This document shows, piece by piece, positions 41,640-54,200 of a stretch of 64,000 nucleotides of DNA. The DNA comes from Bugula neritina. Taxonomy: Eukaryota; Bryozoa; Gymnolaemata; Cheilostomatida; Bugulidae. A model generated the notes under the pieces. The model ran no database searches and was not told the DNA's origin. It saw only the letters and a program-made list of their open reading frames with translations. Numbering within the stretch: the first letter of the stretch is position 1; each line of letters starts with the position of its first letter. Location: positions 12,766,698-12,830,697 of the forward strand of contig OZ037765.1 of the NCBI GenBank assembly GCA_964035545.1, given 5' to 3'. The translations under genes and the position numbers were made by a program.

Positions 41640-44188
41640 TTACATATTAGTATTATCAAACCAGCACATGCTCTTTTTGAGCACAGGAAACTGGTACTGT
41701 CTATTCAACCCACAAGTCTTGATACCACATTTATAAGGCTTGTTGTCGACTACATCCTTACAATATTTCAGACTGCAAGGGTACCAGTCTATAGCAAAGC
41801 GGTAGCCACATGCACACGGAACTGACGAGTGAGATGTATGAGCGCACACAGGCAATCTGATTGTATTTAAAGGCTTGGTACTGCTCACCATAGTCTCGTA
41901 ATCTTTACCCGAGTCTGAAAAGAATAATTTATCACACAATCTTTATTAAATTAATATTTCACAGTAATTCAGTTTTCTCATACACAAATAATGGTAATTC
42001 AGGAGATGCCACTGGTTAAAATTATAGAAAGCTGACAAGAATACTACAGTGAGAGCTATTCAGATATATTTCATAGTGGAGACAAGTTTTCAAAAAACAA
42101 ACCTTGCAGCTAAAACTTTCTTAACTTAAATGGCTGAATATACCGAACTTAGAATGCAGTTGAAACATTTTGAACTTCACTGAACATAAAACCTCAATCT
42201 TTAGCTAAAGTTGTGACTAGAAAATATTATAAATGTCAAACATCTTGTAATTTTGCTCATTAACTGATTCTGTTTTATTTTTAGCAACTTCATAATGTGA
42301 TTTAAATTAGTAATGCTTTGTTTAATTTAATGTTACAGTTGATAGGTTGGTAACGGTTATAAAAATTCAATGTTTACACATGAAATAGTAAAAATTTTGT
42401 AGGTTAGTCATCCTGTTTACATGTATGAAGCGTTGTTAGTTTAAAAATCTATCGGCTCAGACTTATGGACCCAGCAGTGCAAACAATTAACTACATCTCA
42501 ATTTATCCCAAGGATCATCTCAGATAAATTCAACTGGAGCAAGTTTACTTAGCGTAGAGCCACACGACGCGGGATTCCCCATGCGGGTTCAAATTGCTGG
42601 AAAAACCCGTTGTGGAAACGACCTGCCACACACAATGCGTGTGTTGTAGATGCGGGATTGTATTAGCTAATGATCTTGGAGTCTAACTTTACTGCTCGCA
42701 TACAGACGTTTGTTTTTAAATCTACATCATCGGCAAAGTGACTAGATATTATAAAAGCGGAAATGCAAATTACATGAAACTGTTTTAATTCAGTTCGCTA
42801 AACTAAAACACAAATTGAAATTAAAAAAGTGTGCTCCCTAAATGATAATAAGCCAATTAGATTAAACCAGCACGAGCTTGCCGCTCTTCTCGCTCAGCAT
42901 GTTACCCGCATGAAAACCTGCACAAAACAGCCCATTTTTGGGCTAGGCAGGTTTTCCCACACGTCGTGTGGCAAACGTTTGGTAAATGCACAACAGAAAA
43001 AAGTTAAACTACACCATTGTGTTGTGAACCTGGTAAATATAATCACATTAAACTACTTCCATAAAATTCTAGATCCACAATTCTTTCTTGAACATACACT
43101 TAAAATAGCAGAAATACACCAACGCTAATATAATTGTATGCATGAAGATATGAACGACACAATACCTGAGCAAAATTACTACATTAAACACATGTAATGC
43201 ATATTTATTATACCTTTAGCAGCCTTCAACAAATCTTCATTAGTTGTGAAGATAAAGTCCCCAGCTCTACTGCACAGACGTTGTATATGATTGCTAAGCA
43301 AATGTGCAGTTGAAAACCGCACAGATAAATTAGCTGTCTTCACAATGTCAGCCAAACGATCCTCGCTTGTTCTAATAGTTTCTTGCTTCTTCTATAAAAA
43401 TTATGCACATACATTAAATTTGTAAAGGACTGCAAAGTTTACCCTAATTTTATGCTGTTTTAACAAAGAAAGCATTTATAACAGGAAAACCACAATCCTT
43501 ATTCATCTTTTGGCTAAAGGTACTATAGACTTTTCAGGATTTTTCTTGATGACATGCTAATGGTCTTACTTGAGCAACACTGTTATATTTACAATTTATA
43601 ATATTAGTTATTTTTTCACAAACTTTCTTGCCCAGCAAAGACAGATTTGGCTGTTAGTTTCACTTGCATGAAGAAATTTCAACATAATATAATTACATGA
43701 AATTTGTAGGCGTGCTTCAATACAGCTAAATATTTTTATTATCATTGTTTACATTGTTTGTGAACAGATTGAATAAATATGGCAAGTACTTTAAATTGCT
43801 TGAAAAAAACCTGTCAATTTCAATTATAGTGTATTAAAAGGATTAGATATACCTGTCGGAGTTTGGACACAGCTCCAGGTTCAATGAACTCAGCGGTTTT
43901 GAAATAGCTGAGGAAACATAACACTTGAAATGGAGGCTGATTGAGATCCATTTCTCCATAGACTATTATTTGAAATAAATTCAGATTTGATTTAAAATCT
44001 ACCACTTGAGTCACTTTTGTCAGATCCCAATCTTTATATTCTAACATAATAGAAGAATCAGCGACATCTTCTTTAATTGACTGTTTGATAACATTACCAG
44101 CCTGGGTCTTGACGTTAACTATGAACTCGGACAGTATTTCGGTCGAGGTAAATACCAGAGCCAGTAGCACCAAACGGGAGAAACTCAT
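41640..44188 (-). CDS. OAF: Out at first (OAF) homologue, secreted protein
   Basis: Three exons: 43853-44188, 43214-43391 and 41640-41914. GT-AG junctions keep phase, giving 262 residues (human OAF about 273). The N-terminal 20 residues are a clear signal peptide (SRLVLLALVF core). The mature part starts with FIVNVKTQAGNVIKQS, aligning with the OAF LVVNVRLPDG start. Exon 1 ends in IVYGEMDLNQ, FQVLCF and KLRQ; exon 3 has the Cys-rich OAF signature CACGYRFAIDWYPCSLKYC and PYKCGIKTC. Cysteines are therefore conserved and probably disulphide-bonded. OAF is a secreted protein named from Drosophila; its molecular role is not settled and I infer none. It is tail-to-tail with CCDC24, 600 bp between stop codons. 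Intron 2 contains a MITE-like element. Confidence 0.95.
42559..42972. mobile_element. MITE-like element with terminal inverted repeats in an OAF intron
   Basis: The ends are GCCACACGACGCGGG (42559) and CCCACACGTCGTGTGGC (42956-42972), inverted to each other over about 13 bp; both ends also carry ATGCGGGT inside. The 414-bp body is more GC-rich than its surroundings and has a small inner hairpin (GCCCATTTTTGGGC). A 99-codon frame crossing its right end is not convincing. I found no clear target duplication, so the superfamily is open. Confidence 0.6.
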
Positions 44189-45451
44189 GCTTACGATCTG
44201 CTTGCTCTATGACATTTGTTCAAAGTCTCTCAAGCATGAACAAAACCTAGAAACCTACAATTTATATGCATAGAGTGGAACTCAATAATGAAAGTATACA
44301 AAATGCTGTAGCAATTTGTTCAGATAAATAATCAACCCAAGTATAGTGAAATATTTCTCAACTGCATGGATATGCAGAAAAATGTGATTACTTGGCTTGC
44401 ATTTCCAATCACTAGTCTAGAGGTTAGATTCTACAGAAAAGTAAATAACTAAATTCAAATTTTGAAGTCACATTATTACCATCTATAAAATTTTTAGCTT
44501 CCAATCAGCTGTACGTGATTTGGCTTTATATTAGTAACAATTAGAACTGAAGTCAGCAAAAAAATTATTAAAATACTTCTTGGAAAAATAAGAACCATTG
44601 TGCTAATTATGATCATATTTGATATATTATTTATTTCTAATATATGAAAAGCACAGCTACAAAAAGTTTCACTGTAAAAAAATTAAAGTTAAAGCTTTCT
44701 CTAGAACAGAAGTTCCAAGCCCCTTTGTGCTATTGCCACTTTTGTTGACCTTCATTATCAATTTTCCCCTTTCAAAGATTTCCATTTACTTTAAAGTCAG
44801 TCAGAATAAGTTAGGCCCTGTTCTATCTGTGCTATTAGATTTGATTATGCAATATAACAATATTATAGATGTGTAAATAATAGATCAGTTCCATTTAATG
44901 TATTGGGTTTAGCTGATGATTTTGTCAGTTTAATTAACTCTGACTCGTTATTTGATAGTTTATAATGGGTGCATGCCAGGCCACCTTCCAGATTTATTAT
45001 AAAATATTACTCTTGTAGCATTAATAACACTTACACTTTATCATTATAATTATAAGCATAATCTACCAAACATGCTAAATATAACTACAAGTACAACTAT
45101 AAACATTACTTTGGGAAGTTATTAAAATGAGTATTAGTATTAGTGAGCTTTACATAATTACAATAATTAATATTAATTCAATAACTTAATTGCAATACTA
45201 ATCAATACAATATAAACCTATAAGAAAATCTACAAGTAAAGAGAAAAAACAGCTGGATACTAAAAGTAAATAAATAAAAAAATAAAATATTAATGCAAAT
45301 AGCAGTGGTTATATTTACAGTAACAAAAATAATAAATATAATTGCAAATAATAAATGATTCATGAATCAGTATCACTATCTAAAAAGAAACCGAATCAAA
45401 TCTAAAAGCAATGTGAATGTGCTACAGGTATAACTATCATCTGTCTATTGC

Positions 45452-46076
45452 TTAAACTTAAAGAATCCCTGACATACTTCACTTGTGCAGTATTCAAATA
45501 ATTATATATATATATATATATATATTAGTTTTCATCTAAAGACTGCTTTAAGGTTGTATGCTTAAACAATTTTGTTTTATAATGAATTTTGTGCAGGTAT
45601 GTGCTGTAATGATTTGGTATTTCCAATGGCTTTCGGACTACATTTCAGGCCGGCTTTGACTTTACTGCTACTATAAAACTTCTACTGATTATAGCCAACT
45701 TTCATTGCATGCTATTGTTAGCTGCTGCACTGCACAGCCTAATCACTGATATGGCTTGAAAGTTCAAAGTTTAAACATTCAAGCCATATCAGTAATTAGG
45801 TTGTGCGGTGCAGCAGCTAACAATAGCATGCAATGAAAGTTAGCCATAATTAGTAGAAGTTTTATAGTAGCTGTAAAGTTAAAGCCGGCCTGAAACGTAG
45901 TCCGAAAGCCGTTGAAAATCCCAAATCATTTCAGCACATACTAGCACAAAATTCATTATAAAACAAAATTGTTTAGGCATACAACCTTAAAGCAGTCTGT
46001 AGATGAAAACCAATATATATATAAAAGTACTTCAATACTGAACAAGTGAAGTGTGTCTGGGATTCTTTAAATTAAA
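45452..46076. repeat. Large near-perfect inverted repeat (foldback/MITE-like)
   Basis: Two arms of about 300 bp face each other around a 17-bp centre (about 45761-45777, itself nearly palindromic). Landmarks: GACTGCTTTAAGG at 45540 against CCTTAAAGCAGTC near 45988, and CAGCTAACAATAGCATGCAA near 45813 against its complement near 45711. A TA run lies near the outer part of both arms. Arms differ by scattered substitutions. No protein is encoded. Confidence 0.9.
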
Positions 46077-46254
46077 ACTCTACAACTTATAAATATAAAT
46101 ATAAGTATAACTATTTAAACTAATAGTAATAATAATACTAACACTAAATCTAATATTTTTAGTATTAGTATTAATATTACTATAACTATTAGTTTCAATA
46201 GTTATACTTGTATTTATAAATTGTAGAGAAGTTATGAAAAGCTAGACAGTGTAC

Positions 46255-47400
46255 TTCATCATCAAAAACATGGCTTCAAAAGAGGGCTGTCCTGTCAGAC
46301 TGAATTGTGTGCTACCTACTATGACCTAGTGAAAGCAACCAATGAGGTACACATTACCTATGCAGTAGTTATGAACTTCAAAAAAGCTTTTGACAAGGTA
46401 TCTCACCTTATGTTACTTCAAAGAGAGCAGGAAATACCAGGTATAAACGAATGCCGCTTTAACTGGGTATTTCATTTCCTATCTGACAGGCAGTAGGTAA
46501 GTGTACTGAGGGGAGGGGGCAAGCTCTCAAAAGTGTAAGGTAACCCCGAGAGTGCCACAGGGCCTTGTGCTAAGACCAACCCTATTTATAAATGATCTTC
46601 CGGATATGTTGTCGGGCAAAGTTAGCCTCTATGCTGATGATAACTTACTTTACCAAACTTTAAACATCACCAAGGATGTAGAAGTGTTCCAAAATGACAT
46701 CAACGCTGTCAATGAGTGGTCCATAAAATAGAAAATGCCCTTCAATGAAAAGAAATGCTAGGCTATTACCTTTAGTAAAGTAACCCACATATCGCATTAC
46801 AAACTCGGTGCCGAATGCTTTGCATGGGCAGAAAATACCAAATACTTTGGGGTAACAATGCAGTCAGCCCTAAGATTTGATCAGCACATAAATGAGAAGT
46901 GTACCAAGTCCTGGAAAGTCTTTGGAGGGATCAAACACATGATGCCCAAAGGAGGCTAAGCTATTAGCTTATGCAAGTCTCTATACTTGATTACGCGGAT
47001 GTAGTTTGGGATCCCGCGACTAGAAGCAAGGTGCATGATATGGAGCAGGTCCAGAACAGATCCTTACGATTCATAAGCAATCTGAAGGGAAGCACTGACC
47101 GTGTATCTGAGGCGAAGAATGAGTTAGGACTCCGGTCACTGGAAGACAGAAGAAAAAACTATTGACTGTGTTTACTGATCAGAATGCTTCAGAATGAGGA
47201 TCACCACCGAACGCTATCCAGAGCCTATGACGAGATCATTGAAGACAGGGGCTGCCAAAGGAAAGCTTATAATCTAGATATCAGCTAGGAGGAGCATGTC
47301 CCACGCTAGTTTTCTGCCCCGAACAATTCGTGAGATGCGCGGAGAATGTTATAAATAATTACACAGGAGCAAATGCTGTAGGAAATGCTAACCCTGGCCA
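46255..47400 (+). pseudogene. Decayed non-LTR retrotransposon (LINE), reverse transcriptase remnant
   Basis: Broken plus-strand frames match a LINE reverse transcriptase: VVMNFKKAFDKVSH (about 46360), VPQGLVLRPTLFINDLP (about 46550), the catalytic-type box LYADDNLLYQ (about 46625), then KYFGVTMQ, and the C-terminal SILDYADVVWDP (about 46975) with LGLRSLEDRR. Several in-frame stops and at least one frame change interrupt it, so it is inactive. The order and C-terminal motif suggest a Jockey/CR1-type clade. Confidence 0.85.
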
Positions 47401-48182
47401 AATACGAGTTGCCACTAGAGGCTTTCCTATAGACATTCCAGTTGCTGCGGAAGTCCTACCTCAACTAAGGTAATAATAAACAGGTAGTGGTACAGCGTAA
47501 AAGTAGAACATCAAGATTAAGTATAAGTATAACTGTAAGATTAACTTCAGGTTTTACCCAAGTAAATACTAATAGCATATTGGTGTCACTGTTAATATCG
47601 ATATTGAATTTGATCTTTAGTTTGCAATTAAAATTACTAACAGAGGATAGTTATACATTAAGTTATAGACTTATACTCATATGGATATTTATAGGTAATG
47701 TCAATGCCATAGTGATATTTTAATTTATACTCAATATCAATATGAATATGAATATGATACTCATTTACTTTTACTTTTAGTTTTACATTTACATTATCAC
47801 TATGATTATCATTGAAGACATATCTTTATCATTGGTGTTCATATTGATATTGAGTCAATGATACATTTTAAGTATAACTATAACTATAAGTGATATACTT
47901 ATACTTAACTTATAACTTATAATTTATAGTTATACCGTTAAACTAAAACTTAATGATAGTTAATGTTATACTTCTAGAACTTTATAGAATCAGATATTAT
48001 TAATATTAATATTATTACTTACTCTTGGTCTTATGAATTCTAAATGGAAACAATATAATTATAATTCAAAATTATTATTGCACAATTTAAATTAAATGAT
48101 TACTTGCTTTAAAATACTCATTGGAGAGAATTGAAGTCATAGTCAAAGTGTAAGTGGTGTCACTCTTCAACACTAGCAGTGC

Positions 48183-48273
48183 CCAAAATTCCCCAACTCC
48201 AAACTCAAGAATCACAAACGACTGCACTCAGTCACCCCCAACTCGGACCTGCTTATAGAACCATTCGTTTATC
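48183..48273. repeat. MITE-like repeat, copy 3
   Basis: Right-arm fragment: GACTGCACTCAGTCACCCCC, then AACTCGGACCTGCTTATAGA and ACCATTCG. It matches the right arm of the 30571-30697 hairpin with a few substitutions. Confidence 0.65.
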
Positions 48274-48765
48274 AATATTGATCATATATTTTGCTCGAGC
48301 TAGTTCATTTAAAAAATAAAACTAGGGTTAAGGTCACTCTGCAATCGGCATTAGCACCGCAGAGTTATCTTTTCTTTTACAAGCCCGATGGACTGCAATC
48401 CAGCCAACAGTATTGGAGCACTTGTACAGTATACATTTTAACAGGTATATCTGCAGCTGATTGCCGCCAAAATATCCAGTTTGTTTGCTATAACCTAACT
48501 TAACTTCTGGTTGCATGCTAAGCTAGCTGTGTTTTAATGCCAATTTAAACCAAAGAGATGCATTACCAACTTGGTAATTTTTTCTCACAGCCACTCTCTA
48601 TGTATAAACTTTCAATTTAAAAAACTCCTACCATAGCTTACATATTAGTATAGGCTCAAGCAAATTCAGGTGTAGCTGTTGCAGTTTATGCAGTATACAG
48701 CAGGCCATGTACTACCATACAAAGTGTTTGGTTATACTTGTAGTGTTGTGAATTCCCCAGTAGCC

Positions 48766-48840
48766 CCTGTGCTGTAATGGCTAGCAAGCTAGCTTGCAAG
48801 CTGGAGGTCTGTCATTCGATTCCCAATGGGGGGAGGGGGA
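48766..48840 (+). other. tRNA-like sequence (SINE head or tRNA pseudogene)
   Basis: CTGTGCTGTAATGGCTAGC resembles an RNA polymerase III box A, and TCATTCGATTCCCAATGGGG a box B with an acceptor-like end. The 14-bp palindrome GCAAGCTAGCTTGC sits between. The T-arm and acceptor stems pair poorly, so I do not call a functional tRNA. Confidence 0.4.
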
Positions 48841-49822
48841 ATATTTTATAATATTGCATAACTTATACAGTAGCCTATATGTATTGCTATCTTCTTTATC
48901 AAAATGTTAAGTTCAGTCTAATTTAGTATAGAAGCTAAATTTAATATAAAATTATGTCTAGAATAAAGATAATAATTATTGTTGTGTTTTATTTCATCAA
49001 CGATTAGGCTAATTTTTTTAATAAGTTATGTTGGAAAACTGTGTTATTAACTTGATGAAGTTATTTTTCTTATTTTGTTATTAATACTACCTATGAAGGC
49101 TACTAGTAAGGAAACATTATTGCCTGCAATAGATTTTTTTTCGTGAAAATCAAGGTTTTGTTTTAGTGTTGAATTCTTATGTGTTATCTATCAAATATTC
49201 GGCATTTTGTACAACTACAAATAATTTAGGAGGCTTTAAGCATCAATTGTTAGCAATGTTTGCTTTTAGAAGACTGCAATTTTTTCATAGTCTTTTCAGC
49301 TTTGTTTGTATGTCGTATTCTTTTACTTCATTTCATATTTTTGTTTAGATGTCTAAGGAGCAAGGCATAGAATATATTAAGTTTCACCTATCAAACTATT
49401 CACTTTGCGTTATATCAGATGATATGTATCTCTTATACATCCTTCTATTAATTGCTGTACAACTAACATCAAGAACATTTAGTTATACATAATAACTGAT
49501 GTAGTGTTTTGTACAAACTATTAAATTGCTAATCAAAAATATATGTATATATGTATGTATGTAGTTTAATAATTTAGATTATAATTAAAAGAACAAATAA
49601 TATTATCTCTAAATAAAGTTATTTAGACATTTAGTAATAAAATTATGTATAACTTAGAAAATTCTAAAAGCTAGTAGGCCCAATTCTATGTGGTTTGAAA
49701 CAAGAAAAAAATTACATTTCAGCACAACTTAAAGTTATTGTAATTACAAAGCAAAAGGCATCATCGCTGAATAAACAAAAACATGAGCAGAGTCATGTAT
49801 TTTAGAATATTATAACTTGCAT

Positions 49823-51040
49823 CTATTGAAATGACTTGCCTCTATTGAGAGGTGAAGCTATTACATATATATACAAGGTGGTTGTGGAGGCAGCAATTAT
49901 TAATATAATTAGCAGCACTCGATCAATTAAAGCTCCCAACATCCGCCATTCGGCTTTGCGCTGCTCCTTTAAGACGTTGTCTTCCAGAAGCTCTAAGATC
50001 TTCCCAACATTTGCTTCTATTGTGGTGAGATGTTGAACATCGTTGACACAAGAGCATGACCTGCTTGTTTTCCTTTTGCTAAATAGCAAAGGTTTGTTAG
50101 GATTATCCTCACCTTCTTCTTTATCTGTCAAAATCAAGCTAGCTGCTTGAGTACTGTGTTCTTTCAGACCAAATCTCACCCCTAATGTGTCTGGGTTTAG
50201 CCCATTGTCATTGGTAGTGGAAAGGTAATTTTTCCTGAGGTCAATTTGATGCTTTTCTAGAATGGCTAATTTTCCATGAGCTGTATGATCATCTTTTAAA
50301 TAATCTGGAATGCCCATGCAAAGCATCTTAGCCAGTTTCACTGCTCTCTGGAAAAAAAAGCAAAATTGTTAATATAACGTGTGCATTAAAATTTTTAGTT
50401 CCCATGTGTATATCACTAATACTAGTTGCCAGCATAATTCAAGCTTGAAGCCTATTTGCTTCCTAATAAGCAGTATATAACAGTAACCTACAGCAGAGAT
50501 GAGTCTTTATATACGAAAACATTAAATTATCTCAAGCCTGCAGTAACATATTAGATTTACAACAGGTGATGAATAAGAGATCTGTGTGTCTGTGGCTAAT
50601 AAAATAATCATATTAATAGAGAAGAAATTTTATTATTTAATTTCAATGTAAGAATTTGGACATCTTACACTTGATAATATCTGCCAAATAAAACTAGTCT
50701 ATCAACAATAGCTTGCAGCTTTGCACACACCCTAGCTCAATAATGTAGACAGGGTTTTAAGATCTAAAACATGCTTAAAAGATGTTTTCTTTGAGCTAGA
50801 GAAACAGAGATTTTGTTAGAGCGAGATTCTATTTCTTAATTTTTTTACAATCTTTTGCATTTTGCAAAATTTTAATTATAGCTAATTTATTATTATAAGT
50901 TCTGCTAAAAAGCATAAAAAGACAGGAGGTTTCAGATCGTGGTACTAATAGCCTAAAGCCTAGATGAATGTATTGTATACTCCGTGTGTTGCTAGTAATC
51001 ATCACAACAATGCATTCAATCTTATGACGTACCCGTAAAA

Positions 51041-51138
<98 letters not shown>

Positions 51139-51156
51139 ATATATACTGTATATATA

Positions 51157-51230
<74 letters not shown>

Positions 51231-54200
51231 TCTATATATACTCTATATATAATCTTGTGAGTTTTAAAATTGCTTGTGGAAAAAATTAGATGAGTCTTGG
51301 ATGAAAACTTTTTTCACTTCAAAGAACAGTTTTTGATTTACAAATGTAACCAAAAATGGTTTGTTAATTGACTTTCATGTCTTGGTAATGAATATTTTTT
51401 TCTAAGCGGAAAAGTTCAAATTGAGATTATGTCAAAATGCTGCTTTCAACATTTGTTAATAGTTCACATTTTAAGTGACATTTTTATGCAATCTTATTAC
51501 ATGCAGTTATTGCAAGTTGTAAGGTGATCTAAAATGTTACTCAACACCTAAATGTTATGCTGAAGCTTGGTTTCCAGCTATTGCACAAAATTTCCCAGAT
51601 AACTTGTTTATAACAAGGCATTAGGTGCTTGATGTGCAGTCAAAATTTAGTTATTGGCTCAGCTCTAGTGAAACTCTTAGTGCAAAGCTTAACCCTGGAG
51701 ACATATTAAAATGCTTCAATTGCTGGATAAATCTAGTTGGAGACTCCTGGGGTTCACTACAGCCTGGAGCTCTACAGGGCGCTCCAGAGGTAGTAAAAAC
51801 ATATGCTATATGTTCCTACTACCTCTGGAGCTTCAAGGGTAGCAGAAACACTAAATATAACACAAGCAAATATCTATTTCTAGAAAGGCTGCAAAAGACC
51901 ATGCTGAAATATTCCCGCTTTCAACTTGTGTTAATATCGATGTTGTGGAATTTAAATTTCAAGCATAGGTTACAAATGTTGGCGTGTGTTTGCTAATATC
52001 ACAGCGATGAAAATTTAAGGTAACTCCTGCAGGCAAATAAAAAGAAGCGGGAAAAGCTCTATTATAAGAGTAGTAAATGGAATAAATCTAACTTCCATAT
52101 TGATAATTTCATACTTACATTTCCATTCAAGAAAAGCTAATAAAATGGATATGCAAATTAGCAACTATGAAATTGATATATAATGTGTTGGTTATTATAA
52201 AATACTTGTCAATTCTACATGACAATTGAGGCATCAATATATGTTATATACTAATGTATCTAATGATCTGCAGATGACAATATACCAAAGGCAAAATGTT
52301 AATAACCAGTCAAGAGCCTTCATTGTTTATTTAGGCATAATTTTTTTTATTATTCTTTAAATTCTGAACTCTTCTATTCAATCTCCTGTTATAGTTGTAG
52401 GTACTAAAATTCTAACACTATCATTCACGTACTCTAATAAAGTTCTCTAGGGATACAGCCCATGCAGGTATATACTCATTATCATAATTCTCTGAATAAT
52501 GGTATGAATAATAATTAAATGGTTGATCAAATAGCATTAGCTAGCCATAGCAAAGCAAAGAGAAAGCTTATTGCATTTTAATACAGGTTGTTACTTTTAT
52601 TTACTAATTAAGGTTATATGTCCGTATTACCACTGTGTCTATGCAATAATTAGCAATGCAATGCTTTAGGTAAGACTATTGTTTCATTTCCCCATATTAT
52701 ATATAAAATAATTTAACTTATAGCTTATAATTTGTAAGAAATCAACTCAAATTTTGAATTCTCAAAAAGATTGTTTGTCTGTAAGCCTAGCAAATCATGT
52801 TTAAGTTGAGAAGTATGCAGAATCAAAACTTAAATTTGTCTACTACGTTACTGAGAAAATTCCACAATTACCGTCTACTAGCTAAAGGATATTTAATAAG
52901 ACATTCTTATAAGCTTTTAATGTTCTCAATAAACTAAAAGTGCTAACTCTAACTCAATCTCAAACATAGACTCAGAGTCATGCATTTCATATATCACGAT
53001 GGAATACTTGATTGTTGGCAATTAAAAAGTAAAATATTAGCAAAATAAATCGATTAACCTCAGCCTTATAGGAACGTTGAGCAATAGGAAACAACACCAT
53101 ACCTTTCTAAGACCCTCAGGAACATCTTTATAATCGGTATGTACGAGCCTCATAACTAAAACACTGCACACAAGTGAGAGGGCTGTTAGCCCCATCTGTA
53201 TAACGATATGTACGCCTACAAAATCAACCCCACAATATAGTTAAGACCAGAAAGTTATCTAAAAGTTGGGCATCTTGAAAAAGTTTGACATTTAAAATGT
53301 CATACAGTTGGTAGCTGTAAAAGGATATTGGTCTTGTTACTGGGCAATCTTATTTATGTATAACAATGATGACTAGTCAGTGAGCGTGTGGGTGTCCAAA
53401 AACTGTAGTCTCACAACAACAGGCCACTGCTGTTTGCTGATGTCACTGACGTTGTACAACATGTGCCCAACTTCCACATCAAAATAAAGTCAATGCCCAT
53501 TTGCGCTTAGATTAAATGACCTTTTTGTTAAATAGCAAGTGTAGAGTAATGCACGCTGTGCGAGAAAACACATAGTAGAGGTTGAAAGCTAACTAAGAAG
53601 ATAAAGTAATGACGCCAGATTTTCACAGGAAATTGTAGGTTCCAAACTGTTGAACGTTTGAACTTGTGTTTACATCATATTGCCATACTCCATGCAAAGC
53701 AAGAATAAACAAAGGAAGTTATGAAGTGTTCGATTACACTGGATATGGGAAATATAATATGCAATATTACAGAAATTGCAACAATTGTAGTGTGTCCTAC
53801 TGTTAAAGAATTATGATCCACTTCAGCAAGTTTAAAAGGAGTGTGCAAATACAGTTCATATAACTCGTCATTAATTTGAATCTAAGGAAAACGGAAAATT
53901 GAGTCAGCAGTTACCATGGAGTCAGCTACAATCCTTAAAGTGTAGAATTCATATGGACAAGGGAGGGGGAGGGGTTTAAATATAACAAGCACAAAAAAAA
54001 ACTTTGCTCTGAATTCTTGTGTTTTAAATTAACTTGAAAAACCCATTTTATAGGAAAGTTTGAGAACTGTTTACAAATAAACATTTGCTCAACTGACTTT
54101 ATGTGGATAGTGGTAGTGATAGTTGGCAACACTTTGGTTCGAGAACATATACACACATGCTCTTATGCTTCACACAGTTCATAGCATAAACCATTTTTGA

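Larger units (their letters stand above)
44189..49822. other. Intergenic region between OAF and the nicotinic receptor gene
   Basis: Holds the OAF promoter side, a large inverted repeat (45452-46076), a LINE remnant (about 46255-47400), degenerate TATAACTATAAGTATA tracts (44990-45430 and 47480-47960), a MITE-like copy (48183-48273) and a tRNA-like sequence (48766-48840). No intact gene is visible. Confidence 0.65.
50348..53102 (-). other. Last intron of the nicotinic receptor gene
   Basis: 2.75 kb separating M3 from the cytoplasmic loop/M4 exon. It contains the (TA)n tract (51043-51250) and a loopless hairpin (51781-51831). The open stretch at 51625-51996 shows no family motif. Confidence 0.6.

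Noticed and set aside
42829-43128. 99-codon frame in an OAF intron as a transposase piece
   Set aside because: No recognisable transposase motif; it crosses the boundary of the MITE-like element.
48766-48840. Functional tRNA gene
   Set aside because: Box-like motifs are present but acceptor and T-arm pairing are poor.
51625-51996. 123-codon plus-strand frame as a gene
   Set aside because: Contains the hairpin, has no family features and lies within a receptor intron.
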